Assembly: GCA_005223045.1 (NCBI GenBank)
Contig: NJBM01000001.1
Location: 62,001 to 126,000, forward strand
Length of the DNA: 64,000 nucleotides
Direction of reading: 5' to 3'
Source of the DNA: Planctomycetes bacterium B3_Pla
Lineage (GTDB): Bacteria > Planctomycetota > Phycisphaerae > Sedimentisphaerales > Anaerobacaceae
This document shows, piece by piece, positions 27,321-35,751 of the stretch; within the stretch, counting starts at the first letter, position 1, and every line of letters starts with the position of its first letter. The translations under genes and the position numbers were made by a program. The notes under the pieces were generated by a model. The model saw only the letters and a program-made list of their open reading frames with translations. It made no database searches and was not told the DNA's origin.

Positions 27321-28751
27321 TTACTCGCCCGGCATCCGCCAGTGCTCCGAAGGCGTTCGCGCGGTCTTCATGTGCCCTGCGATCTTCGCCGCTATTTCAG
27401 GGTGCCGGCCGGCTAAGTTGTTCTTTTCGCCGATGTCGTCTTTTAGATTGTAAAGCTCTATCGGCCCATCGGGCTTCTTGGCTACGTTGAGCCTGATGCC
27501 CTTCCAGTTGCCCATCCGCACGGCCAGCTTTTTGCCCTGCTCGTGGAATTCCCAATAGAGAACCTCATGCTTCTTTTGCCTGCGGCTTTGACCGAGGAGC
27601 GTCGGGACCATAGAGATGCCGTCAATACCATCCGGAGCTTCCACACCAACCAGCTCACAGCATGTCGGCAGAAAATCCCAGAACGCCGAGATATGGTCAC
27701 TGACCGAGCCGGCCTTTATCCTGTCCGGCCAGCGGGCAATCATCGGCACGCGAATACCGCCCTCGTACAGGGCTCGCTTGTAACCTTTCAGCGGGCCGGA
27801 GGCGTTAAAGAAAGCAGGATCCCCACCGCCTTCCTTGTGAGGGCCGTTGTCGCTGGAGAACATTACCAGCGTATTCTCATCCAGGCCGAGCTTTTTGAGC
27901 TTTGCCATTAACCTGCCAACATCGCTGTCCATCCGTGTTATCATTGCGGCATGGCCTTTCTGCGGATCGGGCCACTCCTTGTCGGAGTACGGCCCGAACG
28001 AGGGAACTTCCATACCTTTGCCGCCCGCTTCGTTGTTGGCGTGCGGAATCGTAAAGGGCAGATACAGGAAGAAGGGTCTGTCCTTGTTCTGCTCGACAAA
28101 TCCTAAAGCTTCTTCGGCAAACAAATCATGCGAGTATTCCACGCGCCTGGTTGCCACGCCGCCGGGCGTTCGGTCCCGCCCGCCAATAACATGATTGACC
28201 TCGTTCTTAAGCGGGACTTTCTCTTCATTGCGCCACAAATATGTCGGATAGTAATTGTGCGCGTGTCGTTGGTTGAGATAGCCGAACCAGTAATCGAAGC
28301 CCTGCCTGTTCGGGATGCCGGTGCTGCCTGCCTCACCCAAGCCCCATTTGCCGATGATTCCTGTGCTATAGCCTGCATCTTTGAGCAGCTCGGCGACGGT
28401 GACATCTGAAGGCCGCAGCGGCACGTTGCCGTTGGCGCGAACGAGTGCGTGGCCCGTGTGCAGGCCGGTCATCAAGCAGCAGCGAGACGGAGCGCAAACT
28501 GTGCTTCCCGCATAGTGGTCTGTGAATTTCATGCCCTCCTCGGCCAGCTTGTCTATATTTGGCGTCTTTATAGTCTTTTGGCCGTAACAGCCCAGGTCGC
28601 CGTAGCCGAGATCGTCGGCCAAAACGTAGATGATGTTGGGTCCATTGCTCCGACCCGCGGTTGCACTGCCCGGCAACAGCGAAGAAACCCCCGCAGACGC
28701 TGCGGCAATACCCATCGTTCTGAAAAATTCTCTTCTGGTTTGTTTACCCAT
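27321..28751 (-). CDS. Tat-exported sulfatase (arylsulfatase A-like, formylglycine type)
   Basis: 476 residues. The N-terminal Tat signal TRREFFRTMGIAAASAGVSS is followed by PNIIYVLADDLGYGDLGCYG, which supplies metal-binding Asp residues, and CAPSRCCLMTG with Cys near 86 in the C-x-P-S-R motif that is converted to formylglycine. Other conserved parts: DNGPHKEGG and KLKKLGLDENTLVMFSSD. It hydrolyses sulfate esters, probably on sulfated glycans. ATG 28751 has GAGGAG at five bases; a GTG two codons earlier overlaps that site. No maturase gene is in the window. Confidence 0.95.
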   Translation of the reverse strand: MGKQTRREFFRTMGIAAASAGVSSLLPGSATAGRSNGPNIIYVLADDLGYGDLGCYGQKTIKTPNIDKLAEEGMKFTDHYAGSTVCAPSRCCLMTGLHTGHALVRANGNVPLRPSDVTVAELLKDAGYSTGIIGKWGLGEAGSTGIPNRQGFDYWFGYLNQRHAHNYYPTYLWRNEEKVPLKNEVNHVIGGRDRTPGGVATRRVEYSHDLFAEEALGFVEQNKDRPFFLYLPFTIPHANNEAGGKGMEVPSFGPYSDKEWPDPQKGHAAMITRMDSDVGRLMAKLKKLGLDENTLVMFSSDNGPHKEGGGDPAFFNASGPLKGYKRALYEGGIRVPMIARWPDRIKAGSVSDHISAFWDFLPTCCELVGVEAPDGIDGISMVPTLLGQSRRQKKHEVLYWEFHEQGKKLAVRMGNWKGIRLNVAKKPDGPIELYNLKDDIGEKNNLAGRHPEIAAKIAGHMKTARTPSEHWRMPGE

Positions 28752-28801
28752 AATCACTCCTCAAAAAAAGACAAGATGCCACAGAACAAGGAACCGGTTT
28801 G

Positions 28802-30256
28802 TTATTGCTGGGGCGGTGGAATGGTAATGTCGATTTCGTTCACCGGCCCCAATGACGACATCGGCTCATCGAAGTCCTGGGGGCGCCCGACAGCTAAGAT
28901 TTGCACCTTGTCAGGCTTGAGATGTTTCTTGGCGACACGCAGAACATCCTCCCTGGATACCTTCTCAACATTCTCTTTAATTCTCTGGAGGAAATCAGCC
29001 GGATAGCCGTAGTACGCGTAGGTCATCAGGCGGTTGACAACTTCGCCCTTCGTATCGAAATTGAAAACAAAGGAGTTAAGGAAACTGTCCTTCGCTAAGG
29101 CAAGCTCTTCGTCCGTTACTTCGCTCTCCCCCATCTTCTCAACTTCTCTGAGCATTGCCTGAATTGCATAGACGGTCGATTCGGACTTGGTCTGACAACC
29201 GACGTAAAATTCGCCGGGGTAGTCATAGTTAGCCGAATATCTGCCGTAAACCGAGTAGGCCAGGCCCTCGCGCGAGCGCACGTTCTTAAACAGTCGCCCG
29301 GTGAATCCGCCGCCCAGAATTCTGTTCATCACAATCAGCGCGAAATAGTCGGGGTCGCTGCGCAAGCCGCCAATGTGCCCCAGATAGACGTTCGACTGAT
29401 TGACATCGTCTTTACGGACTACGTTCACCGTCTTGCGAAACTCATACCTGACCTTTGGCACATCGGGCAGTTGAAGGTCAACTCTCTCCCATGTCTCGAA
29501 TGCCTTCTCGATCTTTTTGACCATTTGCTCGGTGTCGAAGTCACCCCACACCGCCAGCATCGCATTGTCAGGGCCAAAGTATTTACGATGGAAATCAGCC
29601 AGGTCATCCCGGGTAATACCGCCGATAGTGGCGTACTCGGTGTGGCGGGCATAGACGCTGTCGGCACCGTAAATGAGCTTATCGAACTCGCGCCCAGCGA
29701 CCGCCCCAACGGAATCGTTGCGCCGGGCAATGGAACTGCCGGCCTGCATCTTCGCAAGCTGGATCTTGTCCTCGCGAAAAGCCGGATTCATCAGCACGTC
29801 GGCCAGGATCGAAAGCCCTTTGTCGAGGTCGCGCTTGAGCACCGACATAGAGGCGGAGCCAGAGTTCAGTCCGATTCCCGTCTCCACCGAAGCTGCAATA
29901 GCCTCCAGCTCCTCATCAATCTCGTCGCCGGTCTTGCTCGCCGTGCCGCCCGTGCGCATCACTTCGCCCGTTATCGACGCCAGCCCGATCTTCTCGGCAG
30001 GCTCATATATCGAGCCGGTCCGAATCCTGACCGAAATATTGACAAGCGGCAGCTCGTGGTCCTCCAGCAGGAACAATCGCATCCCATTGGTTAACGTCAC
30101 CTGCTGAACCTCGGGAACCTCGACGTCCCCTAATTTCGGATACTCCAGACTCTTGTAATCGGTCATTTGCTGCCGGCCGCAACCGGACCATAAAAGGCTA
30201 AGACCGACAACTGCAAGAAACACAACCTTAATGATAAATGGTTTATGGCCTGTCAT
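28802..30256 (-). CDS. M16-family peptidase-like lipoprotein, non-catalytic partner
   Basis: 484 residues with a lipobox-like LSLLWSGC. The insulinase/pitrilysin fold is recognisable (NGMRLFLLEDHELPLVNISV, GGFTGRLFKNVRSREGLAYSVYGR with the R-x-x-x-G-L-x-Y motif). The zinc motif HxxEH is missing: its place reads LASITGEVMRTGG. Such paired M16 proteins often consist of an active and an inactive subunit forming a chamber. It starts 18 bases after the stop of the active homologue, so they are one operon. Confidence 0.9.
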   Translation of the reverse strand: MTGHKPFIIKVVFLAVVGLSLLWSGCGRQQMTDYKSLEYPKLGDVEVPEVQQVTLTNGMRLFLLEDHELPLVNISVRIRTGSIYEPAEKIGLASITGEVMRTGGTASKTGDEIDEELEAIAASVETGIGLNSGSASMSVLKRDLDKGLSILADVLMNPAFREDKIQLAKMQAGSSIARRNDSVGAVAGREFDKLIYGADSVYARHTEYATIGGITRDDLADFHRKYFGPDNAMLAVWGDFDTEQMVKKIEKAFETWERVDLQLPDVPKVRYEFRKTVNVVRKDDVNQSNVYLGHIGGLRSDPDYFALIVMNRILGGGFTGRLFKNVRSREGLAYSVYGRYSANYDYPGEFYVGCQTKSESTVYAIQAMLREVEKMGESEVTDEELALAKDSFLNSFVFNFDTKGEVVNRLMTYAYYGYPADFLQRIKENVEKVSREDVLRVAKKHLKPDKVQILAVGRPQDFDEPMSSLGPVNEIDITIPPPQQ

Positions 30257-30274
30257 AGTGACGCTCCCTTCAAA

Positions 30275-31798
30275 TTATTGATTGGCAGCAACCGTTGTCT
30301 CGATGATACCGACTGTTCGATTCCTGGTCGTAAAATACTCTCCGGCAACCCGCTGGATGTCCTCAGCCGTCACCTTATCGATTTTGTCAAGCTGTCGAAA
30401 CAGGTTGCGCCAATCGCCGGTGATGACGTGGTAAAATGTCAACTGGGCCGCCAGCCCAGAGCTGGAGGCAAGCTGCCGGACCAGACTCGCACGCGCCCGC
30501 GTTTTTGCCTTGGCCAACTCCTCCGGGGAAACCAGCTCGCTTTTTAGCCTTTCGATTTCGGCATCGATCGCTTCCTCAGACTCCTGGTTTGTGCGCCCCC
30601 TGGCCGGCACGGCATAAAACAGAAACAGGCTCGGGTACTTGTAGCCGGGCATCCCCTGAAATCCGGATGCATACACTGCGATTTTCTTCTCCTTCACGAG
30701 GCTCTTGTACAGCCGGGACGTCCGGCCCATACCGACTATGTCCGTGATGGCATCGAATACGGCATCATCAGGATGGTGGATGTTCGGCTTGTGATATCCA
30801 ATCAGAACGAACGGCTGAGCCGGGTCCTCCACGACCACGCGCCGCTGCCCCAACTGCGGCGGCTCCACCGTCTCGACGGGATCGGGTTTGGGCCCGCTGG
30901 GAATCCGGCCGAAGTATTTCTCTGCAAGCTCCCTGACATTGTCGGGGTCCACGTCGCCGACAATCGCAATTGTCAGATTGCTCGGCGAATAATATTTCTT
31001 GAAAAAGACCTCCGCCTCGGCACGAGTCAGCGTTTCAATATCGCTCATGTGACCGACGATCTGGTCGCCGTAAGGATGCGCCTTGTACGCGATACCCATG
31101 AATTCTTCGAGCAAACGCCCTACCGGCTGACTCTCAACACTGAGCCGCCGTTCTTCCATCACCACGTCCTTTTCCTTGTAAAACTCCCTGAGTACGACAT
31201 TGGCGAACCGGTCCGATTCCATCACCATCCAGAGTTCCACCTTGTTTGACGGAAGGCTGACTATGTACTGGGTCGCATCCTGGCTCGTGTACGCATTGAA
31301 ACCGGAGCTGCCTTCGCGCGAGAAGACTTCTTCGTACTCATCATGAATCAAATGCTCCTGCGCTGCCTCCTGCGCCTCTTTCATTTGGCTCTGCAACCGC
31401 TCCAGTCGGGCTTCGTCCGCCTGGTCACCCTTCCTGCGCTCGGCCTTCAGCGCCAGGAACGCCTCGTCTATTTTGGCCATCGCTTCGGCTTCGGCTTTGC
31501 AATCTTTCGTGCCTATGGCCTTGGTCCCCTTGAACGCCATGTGCTCGAACAGATGCGCCAGGCCAGTGATCCCCCTGACCTCATCGACCGCGCCGACGTC
31601 GGCGTAGGTGTGAAACGAAACGACAGGCGCTTCGTGCCGTTCCAGGACCAGGAATTTGAGCCCGTTGTCCAACGTGAACTCCGTCATCCGCTTCTCGAAT
31701 TTCGCCAGATCCTGGGCCGGCGCCATCGATGCGATTGCGAAAAGCAAAATCGCCGCACCGATGACAACGAGTCTTAGTCTTTGCAGTGAATGCTTCAT
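30275..31798 (-). CDS. M16-family zinc peptidase, catalytic subunit
   Basis: 507 residues with a signal peptide (VVIGAAILLFAIASMAPAQD). The zinc motif HLFEH (about 82-86) in GLAHLFEHMAFKGT is the inverted M16 signature. A conserved Glu lies further on, and RTSRLYKSLVKEKKIAVYAS is the partner-side motif. It probably degrades peptides in the periplasm together with the downstream inactive homologue. ATG 31798 has AAGGAG nearby; the open frame reaches further upstream without support. Confidence 0.93.
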   Translation of the reverse strand: MKHSLQRLRLVVIGAAILLFAIASMAPAQDLAKFEKRMTEFTLDNGLKFLVLERHEAPVVSFHTYADVGAVDEVRGITGLAHLFEHMAFKGTKAIGTKDCKAEAEAMAKIDEAFLALKAERRKGDQADEARLERLQSQMKEAQEAAQEHLIHDEYEEVFSREGSSGFNAYTSQDATQYIVSLPSNKVELWMVMESDRFANVVLREFYKEKDVVMEERRLSVESQPVGRLLEEFMGIAYKAHPYGDQIVGHMSDIETLTRAEAEVFFKKYYSPSNLTIAIVGDVDPDNVRELAEKYFGRIPSGPKPDPVETVEPPQLGQRRVVVEDPAQPFVLIGYHKPNIHHPDDAVFDAITDIVGMGRTSRLYKSLVKEKKIAVYASGFQGMPGYKYPSLFLFYAVPARGRTNQESEEAIDAEIERLKSELVSPEELAKAKTRARASLVRQLASSSGLAAQLTFYHVITGDWRNLFRQLDKIDKVTAEDIQRVAGEYFTTRNRTVGIIETTVAANQ

Positions 31799-31963
31799 GT
31801 TGCGTACTCCTTTATTATACCCCATATATTCGCATACATGCCTGAACAACGAAAAGGACACTTCGCCCTCCCGGCAGTGTTTTCAATAACACATCTTGAG
31901 GTCCGTAGTCAACCCTTTTTTCAAGCGCCGGAGAGGATTTATCGTTGCGGAGAATCCCATGCA

Positions 31964-33475
31964 CTAATTATACATGAAGTACACTGTTGCGTTGCAATCC
32001 TGATCTACGCGAACTCTCACCCAATGTGCCGAAAAGCCGTCCGGGAATTCGTGATGTGCATATCTCCAGCCGGACACAAGAATCTCATCGTATCTTCTCC
32101 ATGTCCCATTGCCGAGGAAGTCAACTTCGATCTTGAAACGCACACCGTGGTCCGAATCGTGGGCGAGATGCACGACCTTCTTGTCAAAACCAGTCATCAG
32201 GAACGGGTCCGACACCGTGCCCGCTTTCACCGGTGTTTCCCACCACGGCCCGCCCCAGCCGGCGGGTTTGCCCATCGCCCAGAGATCGTCGATGTTGCCG
32301 AACCACAGACCCGATTGCGGCTGGCCCTGATCGTGATCGATCTGATCGCTGGCCATTACGAACAGCCCGCGCCAGTGGCAGAAATCAGGAATTACCCGAA
32401 GGTGAGTGCAAATCGGGCGGATGCCCCAAATCTTGCCCTCGTAAGCGAGAGCGGGCAGCTCGTAGAACATTCCGTGAACATCCATCAACAGTCGTTCGGT
32501 CACGGCATGGCGTATTCGCATCCACTCGGTGTTCCAGGCATGGTCCCAGGTGTGACTGGCCTTGGGAAGCAGATAACGAGACCATTTGCCTTGCACAAAG
32601 ACGCGAAGCACAACGCTGGATTTTGTCCAGCCGGTAGCGTAGATCGTATTGCCGCCGTAAGAGGAGCCCGATGCGTTGCCGCCGACCCCGACGAAGGGAT
32701 TACGCTCGATGATCGTCCATTTCCTGCCGTCCCATTCAGCTAAGCGCCCCGCGTCCCTCTGGCCCAGATGTTCCTTCTGGTCGTAAGTATTGTTGGCCAC
32801 GACGACACGACCCTGCGCGCTGTACGCACCTTTGAAATGCTCTTTGGCGTTCTTGATATCAAGTTCTTTGACCAGGTTGAACAGCAGCTTTGATTCGAGG
32901 CTTTTTACGTCCACCTCCCAGAAGCGGCCCTCCATACCGAGGAAATAGACCTTGTTCTTCGGATCGGTCAGGTGAGCAACCGTAGCGGTCAGGCGGCGCT
33001 TCTTGAGCGATTCAATTGTTCGCACGTTTCCTTCGGCATCAATTGCATGTGGCCCGATGAACGCCTGGCCGGAAGGCCAATGCACCATCCGATTTGCGAA
33101 CGTTCCCGTCACCGAGGCCGGATGACGCCGCTTCGTCATGTCCTCGCTGATTTCATAAAGCCCAAGCCCCTCACCCCTGATGTGGGCCACATACCCGACC
33201 GCCCAGAGCTTCTCGGCCCAGGGAATCAACGCTCCGATACCGGCCTCAGAGCTACTGCCGATGCCCTTTGCCATCATGGTCAGATGTGGAAAAACGCCAT
33301 TGACCTGAACCGGAGGCTGTTCGTCGCCGGCTTTCTCGCTGACGTCTTGAGCCCGTCCGATGTTTCCAACGGCCACTGCGCAGAGCACAGCCCAAATGAA
33401 GCAACCCCGGTATTCCGGTTGAGTATTTTCCGCCCTGCGAACCGGTAAATAATGCGATGTGGAGCATTTTTCCAT
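31964..33475 (-). CDS. Secreted protein, probable beta-propeller, unknown function
   Basis: 503 residues with a hydrophobic N-terminal segment (CFIWAVLCAVAVGNIGRAQD), suggesting export. The body has regularly spaced strands with Gly/Trp-rich motifs (FVGVGGNASGSSYGGNTIYA, GWGGPWWETPVKAGTVSDPF), read as a propeller-like repeat by pattern only. I recognise no named family. It is alone between the M16 operon and the isochorismatase-like gene, and the ATG follows AAGGGCG. It might be a planctomycete-specific secreted glycan-binding or -processing protein; this is a guess. Confidence 0.6.
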   Translation of the reverse strand: MEKCSTSHYLPVRRAENTQPEYRGCFIWAVLCAVAVGNIGRAQDVSEKAGDEQPPVQVNGVFPHLTMMAKGIGSSSEAGIGALIPWAEKLWAVGYVAHIRGEGLGLYEISEDMTKRRHPASVTGTFANRMVHWPSGQAFIGPHAIDAEGNVRTIESLKKRRLTATVAHLTDPKNKVYFLGMEGRFWEVDVKSLESKLLFNLVKELDIKNAKEHFKGAYSAQGRVVVANNTYDQKEHLGQRDAGRLAEWDGRKWTIIERNPFVGVGGNASGSSYGGNTIYATGWTKSSVVLRVFVQGKWSRYLLPKASHTWDHAWNTEWMRIRHAVTERLLMDVHGMFYELPALAYEGKIWGIRPICTHLRVIPDFCHWRGLFVMASDQIDHDQGQPQSGLWFGNIDDLWAMGKPAGWGGPWWETPVKAGTVSDPFLMTGFDKKVVHLAHDSDHGVRFKIEVDFLGNGTWRRYDEILVSGWRYAHHEFPDGFSAHWVRVRVDQDCNATVYFMYN

Positions 33476-33673
33476 AATTACGCCCTTCCCTTAAAATTCA
33501 ACTGAGTGCAGGCCAAACGACGCCTTAGAACACAAATCCAAAAATATTGCGCCCGGTGGAATGTGTCAATGGTTTAAAGAAAATGCCGGTAGAATGGTAT
33601 GCTTTGGATATACTTCAAAGAGGTCTTCAGATGCAGCTAAACAGGAGAAGATTTCGATGCAGAGAATCCAGCG

Positions 33674-34372
33674 CTAATTCTCCTCTGTGGCGCTGATCGA
33701 TGTTTTCCGCCCCGAGCAACTCTCACAATCGCATACTCCAACCTGCTTGAGATGCGACGTCCCGGCGAGCTTCCTGGTATCAATCAGCTTGGCGCCTTTG
33801 GTCTCCATCTTGCGAAGTGTCAGCTTTGCCTCTGTCTGGCTGTGTGTGCCGACTGCGTCAACTATGACGGTTACTTTTTTGCCTCGCTGGAGCAATCCCA
33901 GCGCAGTCATCTTGACGGCCCCTTCGAGCGTCGTGCCGACCAAAATGAACTCGTTGGCGCGCACTTCGCTGAGCAGCCTGTCAATACGAGGCTCGTCAAA
34001 CGGGTCAACGCAGCGCTTGTGAAGGATGATCTGCTTGTACCGCCGGAGCATATCTCTCGGCAGATCCGTGCTGCCGTCCGCGGCAAAAGTCACCCTGTCG
34101 TTGAACAGCGTGTAATGTATTTTCTTCTGCCCGTCCGTGCCGTCGATGCAGTAGCCGACCGCACTTTCACCGTTGTCGTCGGGGTAAACCTCCGCGGTCG
34201 AGATGATCGGGATATTCTGAGTTCGCGCCCAGGCCATGATCCTGCGAATGCGCGCCAGCACCCTCCTGTGATTTCTTATGCACGCTTTGCCGCCGGCCAG
34301 GAGAAAGTCTTTTTGCGTATCTATGTCTATGAGTATCTGTTTGCGGCGCGACTTTACAAGCTGTAGGATCAT
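33674..34372 (-). CDS. Isochorismatase-like hydrolase fold lacking the catalytic cysteine
   Basis: 232 residues with the cysteine-hydrolase fold: LIDIDTQKDFL (Asp near 18) and IILHKRCVDPF (Lys near 119) keep two of the three catalytic residues. The third strand reads ILVGTTLEGAVKMTALG where the nucleophile Cys normally stands in GxxTxxCVxxTA; the aligned residue is Ala. The protein is therefore probably not a normal amidohydrolase. A Cys-rich C-terminal tail (VCDCESC) is unusual and could bind metal. It is divergent from trmB. Confidence 0.8.
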   Translation of the reverse strand: MILQLVKSRRKQILIDIDTQKDFLLAGGKACIRNHRRVLARIRRIMAWARTQNIPIISTAEVYPDDNGESAVGYCIDGTDGQKKIHYTLFNDRVTFAADGSTDLPRDMLRRYKQIILHKRCVDPFDEPRIDRLLSEVRANEFILVGTTLEGAVKMTALGLLQRGKKVTVIVDAVGTHSQTEAKLTLRKMETKGAKLIDTRKLAGTSHLKQVGVCDCESCSGRKTSISATEEN

Positions 34373-34516
34373 TCTCAGACTTCCTTATCCAGGCTTCTGC
34401 GATTCTGTCCTATAATGAATACGCTTCAGCCGACTATCGAGTTCACAGCATCTTATCGAGCAGTCTCAAGACGCACTTTAGCGGCGGCAAGACCGCAGGA
34501 CGGTTCCAGTCTTCAC

Positions 34517-34546
34517 TTGTAAGTCCCCTGCCCGGCATGTTATAAT
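34517..34546 (+). promoter_or_regulatory. Probable promoter of trmB
   Basis: TTGTAA (34517-34522), 18 bases and TATAAT (34541-34546), about 53 bases before the trmB ATG. The -10 box is consensus and the -35 is partial. Confidence 0.5.
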
Positions 34547-34599
34547 CGCTGGATTCCTGTTATTGTCTCACTGTGTGTTTTTTTGGCCTGATTTAGCGA

Positions 34600-35223
34600 A
34601 TGACACGAATCTTGAAAGACTACCCCGGAATCTCACTAAAACCGGAAAATCCGGATGAAAAAATTGATTTTGTCCGGATTTTCGGACGTCCCGCCCCCCT
34701 GCACATCGAGATCGGCGCCGGTAAAGGCACCTTCCTGCTCAGCCAGGCTAAAGCCCGGCCCGGCGACAACTTCCTCGGCATCGAATGGGCCCGCAGGTAT
34801 TACCGTTACGCAGTTGACCGCATCGGCCGCTGGGGCCTGACTAACGTAAGGATTATCCGCACCGACGCCGCCGCCTTCCTGGCCGATTCCGTGCCGGACG
34901 ACTGCGTGGACTGTTTCCACATCTATTTTCCCGATCCGTGGCCCAAGAAACGTCATAACAAAAGACGCCTGATATGTCAGGCCAACGTCGAGCACCTGAT
35001 TCGCTGCCTCAGGCCCGCCGGGCAATTACGAATCGCGACCGACCACGCCGATTATTTCGAGCAGATAAGAAAGGTTTTGGCTGCGCGGGATAATGAGTTG
35101 AAGGAAATTGATTTTCTCCGCCCCGCCAGCGCCGAGACCGGCGAATGCGTCGGCACAAATTTCGAACGAAAATACGCCAAAGACCAAAGACCAATCTACA
35201 CAATCGCCGTAAGAAAAACATGA
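34600..35223 (+). CDS. trmB: tRNA (guanine-N7-)-methyltransferase
   Basis: 207 residues, a class I SAM methyltransferase that makes m7G46 in the tRNA variable loop. Signatures: LHIEIGAGKGTFLLSQA (SAM loop), NFLGIEWARRYYRYA, IYFPDPWPKKRHNKRRL (the TrmB-specific PDPWPKxRHxKRR), and RIATDHADY. The length is normal for TrmB. It is convergent with a decayed gene 20 bases beyond. Confidence 0.95.
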   Translation: MTRILKDYPGISLKPENPDEKIDFVRIFGRPAPLHIEIGAGKGTFLLSQAKARPGDNFLGIEWARRYYRYAVDRIGRWGLTNVRIIRTDAAAFLADSVPDDCVDCFHIYFPDPWPKKRHNKRRLICQANVEHLIRCLRPAGQLRIATDHADYFEQIRKVLAARDNELKEIDFLRPASAETGECVGTNFERKYAKDQRPIYTIAVRKT

Positions 35224-35243
35224 ACGGGCCTTAAGCAGATGTT

Positions 35244-35479
35244 TTACTTCGCTTCTGTCAATTCTCTCGCCTGTTCGAGAAGCCCTTCAAGTGAGACCTC
35301 AACCTGTAGCTTTTTGGCCCACTTACGCAGATAATCTGCATCGAGGCAATCCCACTGAACAACGGCAACTCCCAACGCATCACGAAACTGCCCCCGAATG
35401 AGCCCGAAACCATATACGGAACTGAACAGTCAGCTAAGACCTTGACAAGCTTTTTCAAAAAGTCATCTTGACTCGTCAT
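35244..35479 (-). pseudogene. Nucleotidyltransferase (MNT/AbiEii-like) pseudogene with internal deletion
   Basis: The first ~28 codons (MTSQDDFLKKLVKVL... VPYMVSGSFG) match the N-terminus of small nucleotidyltransferases, which continue GSxxxG and then the DxD catalytic strand. Here the middle is missing. After about codon 29 a shifted frame reads GQFRDALGV to YLRKWAKKL and LLEQARELTEAK, typical of the C-terminus, ending at 35244-35246. The catalytic segment is lost and the frame changes at the junction. The gene starts inside the stop of the upstream gene (ATGA overlap). Confidence 0.7.
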
Positions 35480-35730
35480 AAACGTCTGCCCATCTCTTTT
35501 GACATCTGCTTGTACAGCTTATCGCCTATCATAAGGCGCAGGACTTCCAGCTTGACTTTCTCCTCATCGAAATCGGGATGACGATGCCTGACTCCAGCCT
35601 CAACAATATGCCGAAGATTGTCGCTCATCTCAAACGCCATCGTCGCACGCACCTCCGGCCCGAGTTCTTGCAGAATCGCAAACTCCTTTCTCGCAGCGTC
35701 AACAGTAGTGTCTGCTGGTATCCAGTTCAC
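35476..35730 (-). CDS. Small helical partner of the decayed nucleotidyltransferase
   Basis: 84 residues, GTG start. It has the pattern of the small proteins that precede this nucleotidyltransferase type: RATMAFEMSDNLRHIVEAGV, then RHRHPDFDEEKVKLEVLRLM and GDKLYKQM. It was probably the companion of the downstream gene in a toxin-antitoxin- or Abi-like pair. With the partner deleted it may be a free remnant. It starts 21 bases after dnaE, so it may be co-transcribed with it. Confidence 0.6.
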   Translation of the reverse strand: MNWIPADTTVDAARKEFAILQELGPEVRATMAFEMSDNLRHIVEAGVRHRHPDFDEEKVKLEVLRLMIGDKLYKQMSKEMGRRL

Positions 35731-35751
35731 TTCAATTTCACAGTCCCGGTC

